Of a stretch of DNA of 18,089 nucleotides, positions 14,668-18,089 are shown piece after piece (within the stretch, counting starts at the first letter, position 1; every line of letters starts with the position of its first letter). Below the pieces are notes generated by a model. It was not told the origin of the DNA and searched no databases. It saw only the letters and a list, made by a program, of their open reading frames with translations. The stretch is from Oscillospiraceae bacterium. GTDB lineage: Bacteria > Bacillota > Clostridia > Oscillospirales > Acutalibacteraceae. The position numbers and the translations under genes were made by a program. Location: contig CACWJV010000010.1 in assembly GCA_902761265.1 (NCBI GenBank), positions 1-18,089 of the forward strand, written 5' to 3'.

Positions 14668-17600
14668 CTATCCTCTTCGCACCGCGTTCTCGCTGCCGAA
14701 CAGACGCTGCAGTTCGGAAAAGACGGCGTCGCAGTTTTCGAGCGTGCCGAAAAAGCGGTAGGTAGCGGAATCGGGATCAAAGGTATAGACCGGAAACGTG
14801 CCTTCCGCAAAGATTTCCGTGAGCGTTTGCAGTTTGGGCAGCCGCGGGTCTTCGGCGTTTCTCAGCCGCACAAAGAAGCCGGCGCGCTGCTTTTTTGCCG
14901 GTTGATCGGAGCGATTGACAGAGGGCCGCTTTTGCACATTTTTGGGGTTCGGCTCCAGCCGGTCGAGCACAACCGTTGGCTCCTTTTCCTCCCGCAGCGA
15001 CAGCCGTCCTTCGCAAAATACAATTTCACCCTCGCGCAGCAACAGCTGCTTTTCCTGAAACAGCCGGGAGAACACCAGGCATTCGATAGAGCCGGTGCGG
15101 TCCTCGAGCCGGACAAACGCCATGGTGCCGCCGTTTTTGGTCGTCTTCTTTTCCACATGCTCGATGAGTCCGAACAGCCGCACGCTGCCGCCGTCTTTAT
15201 ATCCGCCCTGCCCTTCCGCCGCAAGCAAAAGATCGCACATCCGGTCGGCGCGGACGGACGCAGCAACGTCGTCATAAGCCGCCATCGGGTGGCCGGAGAG
15301 ATACAGTCCGGTAATCTCCTTTTCGTCCCGGAGCATCGTTTCGCGCGGCAGTTCCTCCATCGCCGGCGCCGCAGGTTCGTTTTGCGCCGCAAAGAGCGAG
15401 CCTTCGTCAAAAAAGCCGATCTGCCCCGCCACATTGTGCCGCGCGTCGGTCTCAAGCTGGGAAACGATGATCGGCAGCATATAGATCATCTGCCGGCGGT
15501 TCATATCGAGCCCGTCCAGCGCGCCGCAGCGGATCAGGCTTTCTACGGCGCGTTTGTTAAATTCCCGGCCGCTCGTGCGTTTGCAAAAGTCGTAAAACGT
15601 GCGGAACTTCGATTGATTGCGGCACGACAGAATCGTGCGGATAAAGCCCCGCCCGAGGTTTTTGATTGCCAAAAGCCCGAAGCGGATGGAGCCGTCCTCC
15701 GTGGAAAAGCCCTCGACGCTCTCGTTGACATGCGGCGGCAAGACGTCGATCCCCAGCCGCTGCGCTTCGCTGATATAGGTTGCCACCTTGGCCGAGGAAT
15801 CGAGCACGCTGGTCAGCGTGGCGGCCAGCAGCTCGCACGGATAATGGCATTTGAGCCACGCCGTCTGGAACGAGACAAACGCATAGGCAGCGGCGTGGGA
15901 TTTGTTGAACGCGTAGTTGGCAAATGACGACATCTGGTCAAACAGCGACTGCGCCACGCTTTGTGCAATGCCGTTTGCTTTGGCGCCGGAAAGGAAGTGT
16001 TCGCGCTCTTTTTCCATCACGTCCCACTTTTTCTTTGCCATCGCGCGCCGCACCAGGTCGGCGGCGCCGTAGGAATAGCCCGCCACTTTGCGGCAGATCT
16101 CCATCACCTGCTCCTGATAGACCATACAGCCGTAGGTCACGGACAGGATATCCTTCACCTGTTCGCACGGATAGGTCGTCTGCTCCGGGTGGTGGCGGTT
16201 GTTGATATAGGTATCGATCGAATCGGCGGGGCCGGGCCGGTAGAGCGAGATCACCGCGATCAGATCCTCGAGCGATTCGGGCTTCAGCCGCGACAGCACG
16301 CTGCGCATCCCGGCGGATTCAAACTGGAACACACCGTCGGTTTTGCCGGTTGACAGCATCCGGTAGGTGTTGCCGTCGGTCACGTCGATATCGTCGAGCG
16401 AAAACTGCGGGTTGCGGCGGCGGATCAGTTTCACCGTGTCGTCAATCACCGTCAGTGTCCGCAGACCCAGAAAGTCCATTTTCAAAAGCCCCAGCTGCTC
16501 GAGCGTCGTCATGGTAAACTGGGTCACCACGCTTTCGTCGTTGACGGCGAGCGGCACATAATAGGACACCGGCTCGCGGGTAATCACCACACCGGCGGCG
16601 TGGGTCGACGCGTGGCGCGGCATCCCCTCCACCTTGCGCGACAGATCGATCAGCCTGCGCACTTCGGGGTCGGCGTCATAGAGCGCTTTGAGATCAGCGG
16701 AGCGCTGCAAGGCTTTGTCAATCGTGATTTTGAGCTCCATCGGAATCAGCTTTGCAACGCTGTCCACCCGACCGTAGGGCAGCCCGAGCACACGCCCGAC
16801 GTCGCGCACCGCTGCGCGGGCGGCCAAAGTCCCGAACGTGACAATCTGCGCCACATGGTCGGCGCCGTATTTGCGGATCACATAGTCGATGACCTCTTGC
16901 CGGCGGACGTAGCAAAAGTCGATATCGAAGTCCGGCATACTCACGCGCTCGGGATTGAGAAAGCGTTCAAACAAAAGATTGTAGCGCATCGGATCGATAC
17001 CCGTGATGCCGATGCAATAGGCTGCAAGGCTCCCTGCGCCGGAGCCGCGCCCCGGGCCGACGGGGATCCCCTTTTCCTTGGCGTAGCGGATGAAGTCGTG
17101 GACGATCAAAAAGTAGTCCACATAGCCCATCTGGTCGATCACACCGAGTTCGTAGTTCAGCCGGTCCACGTACTGCTGCGGCGGATTGTCGCCGAACTTC
17201 TGGCATAAGCCGTAAAAGCACTGGTTTTTGAAGTATTCGAAGTGGTTCATGTGGTTCGGCACTTCGAAATGCGGCAAAATCGTTTGGCCGAAGGTGAAAT
17301 CCACGTTGCACTGCTCGGCAATCACCTGCGTGTTGTCGATCGCCTCCGGGAGATCGGGAAACAGCGCGCGCATCTCGTCTTCGGTTTTGACGTAGAATTC
17401 GTCGGTTGTAAATTCGAGTCCGGTCTCTTCGCCGAGCGTGTGGTTGGTCTGGATGCAAATCAGCACCTGCTGCACCTCGGCGTCGTCTTTGTTTAAGTAG
17501 TGCGCGTCGTTGGTCGCCACCAGCGGGATGCCGGTGTCTTTCGACAGCCGGGCAAGATCGGGAATCAGCTCGAGCTCTTCGCGAAGCCCGTGGTTTTGCA

Positions 17601-18089
17601 CTTCGAGATAGTAGTTGCCGTCGCCGAACAGATCGCGGTACCATTTTGCCGTTTCCTTTGCGCCGTCGTAATCGCCGGCGGCCAGCAGCCGCGGGATTTC
17701 GCCCGACAAACACGCCGACAGGGCAATCAGCCCTTCGTGGTGCTCTTTGAGCAGCTCTTTGTCGATGCGCGGTTTGGTATAAAACCCTTCCGTCCACGCC
17801 TTGCTGACCATAGCGATCAGATTGCGGTAGCCCGTTTCGTTTTTGCAAAGCAGCACCAGATGGTACCGCCGCGCGTCCAGCTCGCGCAGTTTATCAAACC
17901 GGCTGCGCGACGCCACATAGCATTCGCAGCCGATGATCGGTTTGATTCCGTTTTTTTTGGCAGCCTGATAAAACTCGACCGCGCCGAACATGGCGCCGTG
18001 GTCGGTGATTGCGGCGGCGGACATTCCCTTTTGTTTCAGGTCGTCCATCAGCCGATTGATCCGGCACGCGCCGTCGAGCAGGCTGTATT
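14668..18089 (-). CDS. dnaE: DNA polymerase III alpha subunit DnaE (first residues missing)
   Basis: This is the replicative C-family polymerase. The frame runs through the window edge, beginning YSLLDGACRINRLM at 18087, so only about a dozen residues (normally with the HLHxH motif) are missing; about 1139 are present, a full length for DnaE. Visible parts in order: PHP domain (AITDHGAMFGAVEFY, later VATNDAHYLN); polymerase palm with GPGRGSGAGS and the catalytic PDFDIDF (near 16918-16938) plus the third Asp in KMDFLGLRTL; the fingers/beta-binding region; a helix-hairpin-helix region (REFNKRAVESLIRCGALDGL); and an OB fold (VRLFGLIEHVEKK to VVLDRLEP). It stops at 14668 (TAG). No terminator separates it from the pfkA promoter. 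Confidence 0.98.
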   Translation of the reverse strand, partial: YSLLDGACRINRLMDDLKQKGMSAAAITDHGAMFGAVEFYQAAKKNGIKPIIGCECYVASRSRFDKLRELDARRYHLVLLCKNETGYRNLIAMVSKAWTEGFYTKPRIDKELLKEHHEGLIALSACLSGEIPRLLAAGDYDGAKETAKWYRDLFGDGNYYLEVQNHGLREELELIPDLARLSKDTGIPLVATNDAHYLNKDDAEVQQVLICIQTNHTLGEETGLEFTTDEFYVKTEDEMRALFPDLPEAIDNTQVIAEQCNVDFTFGQTILPHFEVPNHMNHFEYFKNQCFYGLCQKFGDNPPQQYVDRLNYELGVIDQMGYVDYFLIVHDFIRYAKEKGIPVGPGRGSGAGSLAAYCIGITGIDPMRYNLLFERFLNPERVSMPDFDIDFCYVRRQEVIDYVIRKYGADHVAQIVTFGTLAARAAVRDVGRVLGLPYGRVDSVAKLIPMELKITIDKALQRSADLKALYDADPEVRRLIDLSRKVEGMPRHASTHAAGVVITREPVSYYVPLAVNDESVVTQFTMTTLEQLGLLKMDFLGLRTLTVIDDTVKLIRRRNPQFSLDDIDVTDGNTYRMLSTGKTDGVFQFESAGMRSVLSRLKPESLEDLIAVISLYRPGPADSIDTYINNRHHPEQTTYPCEQVKDILSVTYGCMVYQEQVMEICRKVAGYSYGAADLVRRAMAKKKWDVMEKEREHFLSGAKANGIAQSVAQSLFDQMSSFANYAFNKSHAAAYAFVSFQTAWLKCHYPCELLAATLTSVLDSSAKVATYISEAQRLGIDVLPPHVNESVEGFSTEDGSIRFGLLAIKNLGRGFIRTILSCRNQSKFRTFYDFCKRTSGREFNKRAVESLIRCGALDGLDMNRRQMIYMLPIIVSQLETDARHNVAGQIGFFDEGSLFAAQNEPAAPAMEELPRETMLRDEKEITGLYLSGHPMAAYDDVAASVRADRMCDLLLAAEGQGGYKDGGSVRLFGLIEHVEKKTTKNGGTMAFVRLEDRTGSIECLVFSRLFQEKQLLLREGEIVFCEGRLSLREEKEPTVVLDRLEPNPKNVQKRPSVNRSDQPAKKQRAGFFVRLRNAEDPRLPKLQTLTEIFAEGTFPVYTFDPDSATYRFFGTLENCDAVFSELQRLFGSENAVRRG

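Noticed and set aside
13708..15927. 739-codon open frame on the plus strand opposite pfkA and dnaE
   Set aside because: It spans two well-supported genes and their intergenic promoter on the other strand. Its composition (His/Arg/Ala/Gly-rich) is that of a shadow frame.

Overview
The window reads as a chromosomal segment of a moderately GC-rich, low-GC-type Gram-positive, most likely a Clostridia / Oscillospiraceae-like gut Firmicute. This rests on strong AGGAGG ribosome sites, sigma-A promoters with exact 17-bp spacers, four-cysteine (C+) ribosomal protein L32, the DUF512 radical-SAM gene next to der, dnaE followed by pfkA, and many Sec signal peptides of the MKKLL..LLA..FAE type. The lineage is an inference; no rRNA is present.

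Layout. Positions 1-3052 (minus strand) hold the first codons of an exported-looking protein, a secreted calcineurin-like phosphoesterase, an EamA/DMT-type permease and a small cysteine-rich exported protein with its own promoter and terminator. Positions 3300-8438 (plus strand) hold a secreted multidomain CHAP-like / SH3b / Big2 / Fn3 protein, uvrC 13 bp behind it, an XRE regulator, and two small exported proteins with cationic amphipathic helices, each with its own promoter and terminator. Positions 8491-12811 (minus strand) look like one housekeeping cluster, yceD(DUF177)-rpmF-DUF512-der, starting at a consensus promoter (12783-12811) and ending at a hairpin terminator (8491-8531). Positions 12859-14648 (minus) are pfkA-radC with their own consensus promoter just after dnaE. 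Positions 14668-18089 (minus) are dnaE, missing only its first residues.

The most unusual content is non-coding. Two copies of a 263-332 bp interspersed element lie in the same orientation in consecutive gaps of the rpmF-DUF512-der cluster. Each is bounded by inverted arrays of a 7-bp unit (AATTCGG ... CCGAATT), has a conserved 119-bp block (about 92% identical by hand count), and has a variable part built of small tri-loop hairpins. A third 7-bp tandem array, TTTCTTG x 6.9, abuts the der stop codon. The second theme is a set of small secreted proteins sharing one signal-peptide style and an amphipathic helix; two of these helices are strongly cationic.

The genes cover core functions: DNA replication (dnaE), excision repair (uvrC), glycolysis (pfkA) and ribosome biogenesis or composition (der, rpmF, yceD). 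The accessory part is a set of cell-surface or secreted proteins. No tRNA, rRNA, CRISPR array, IS transposase or phage gene was seen.
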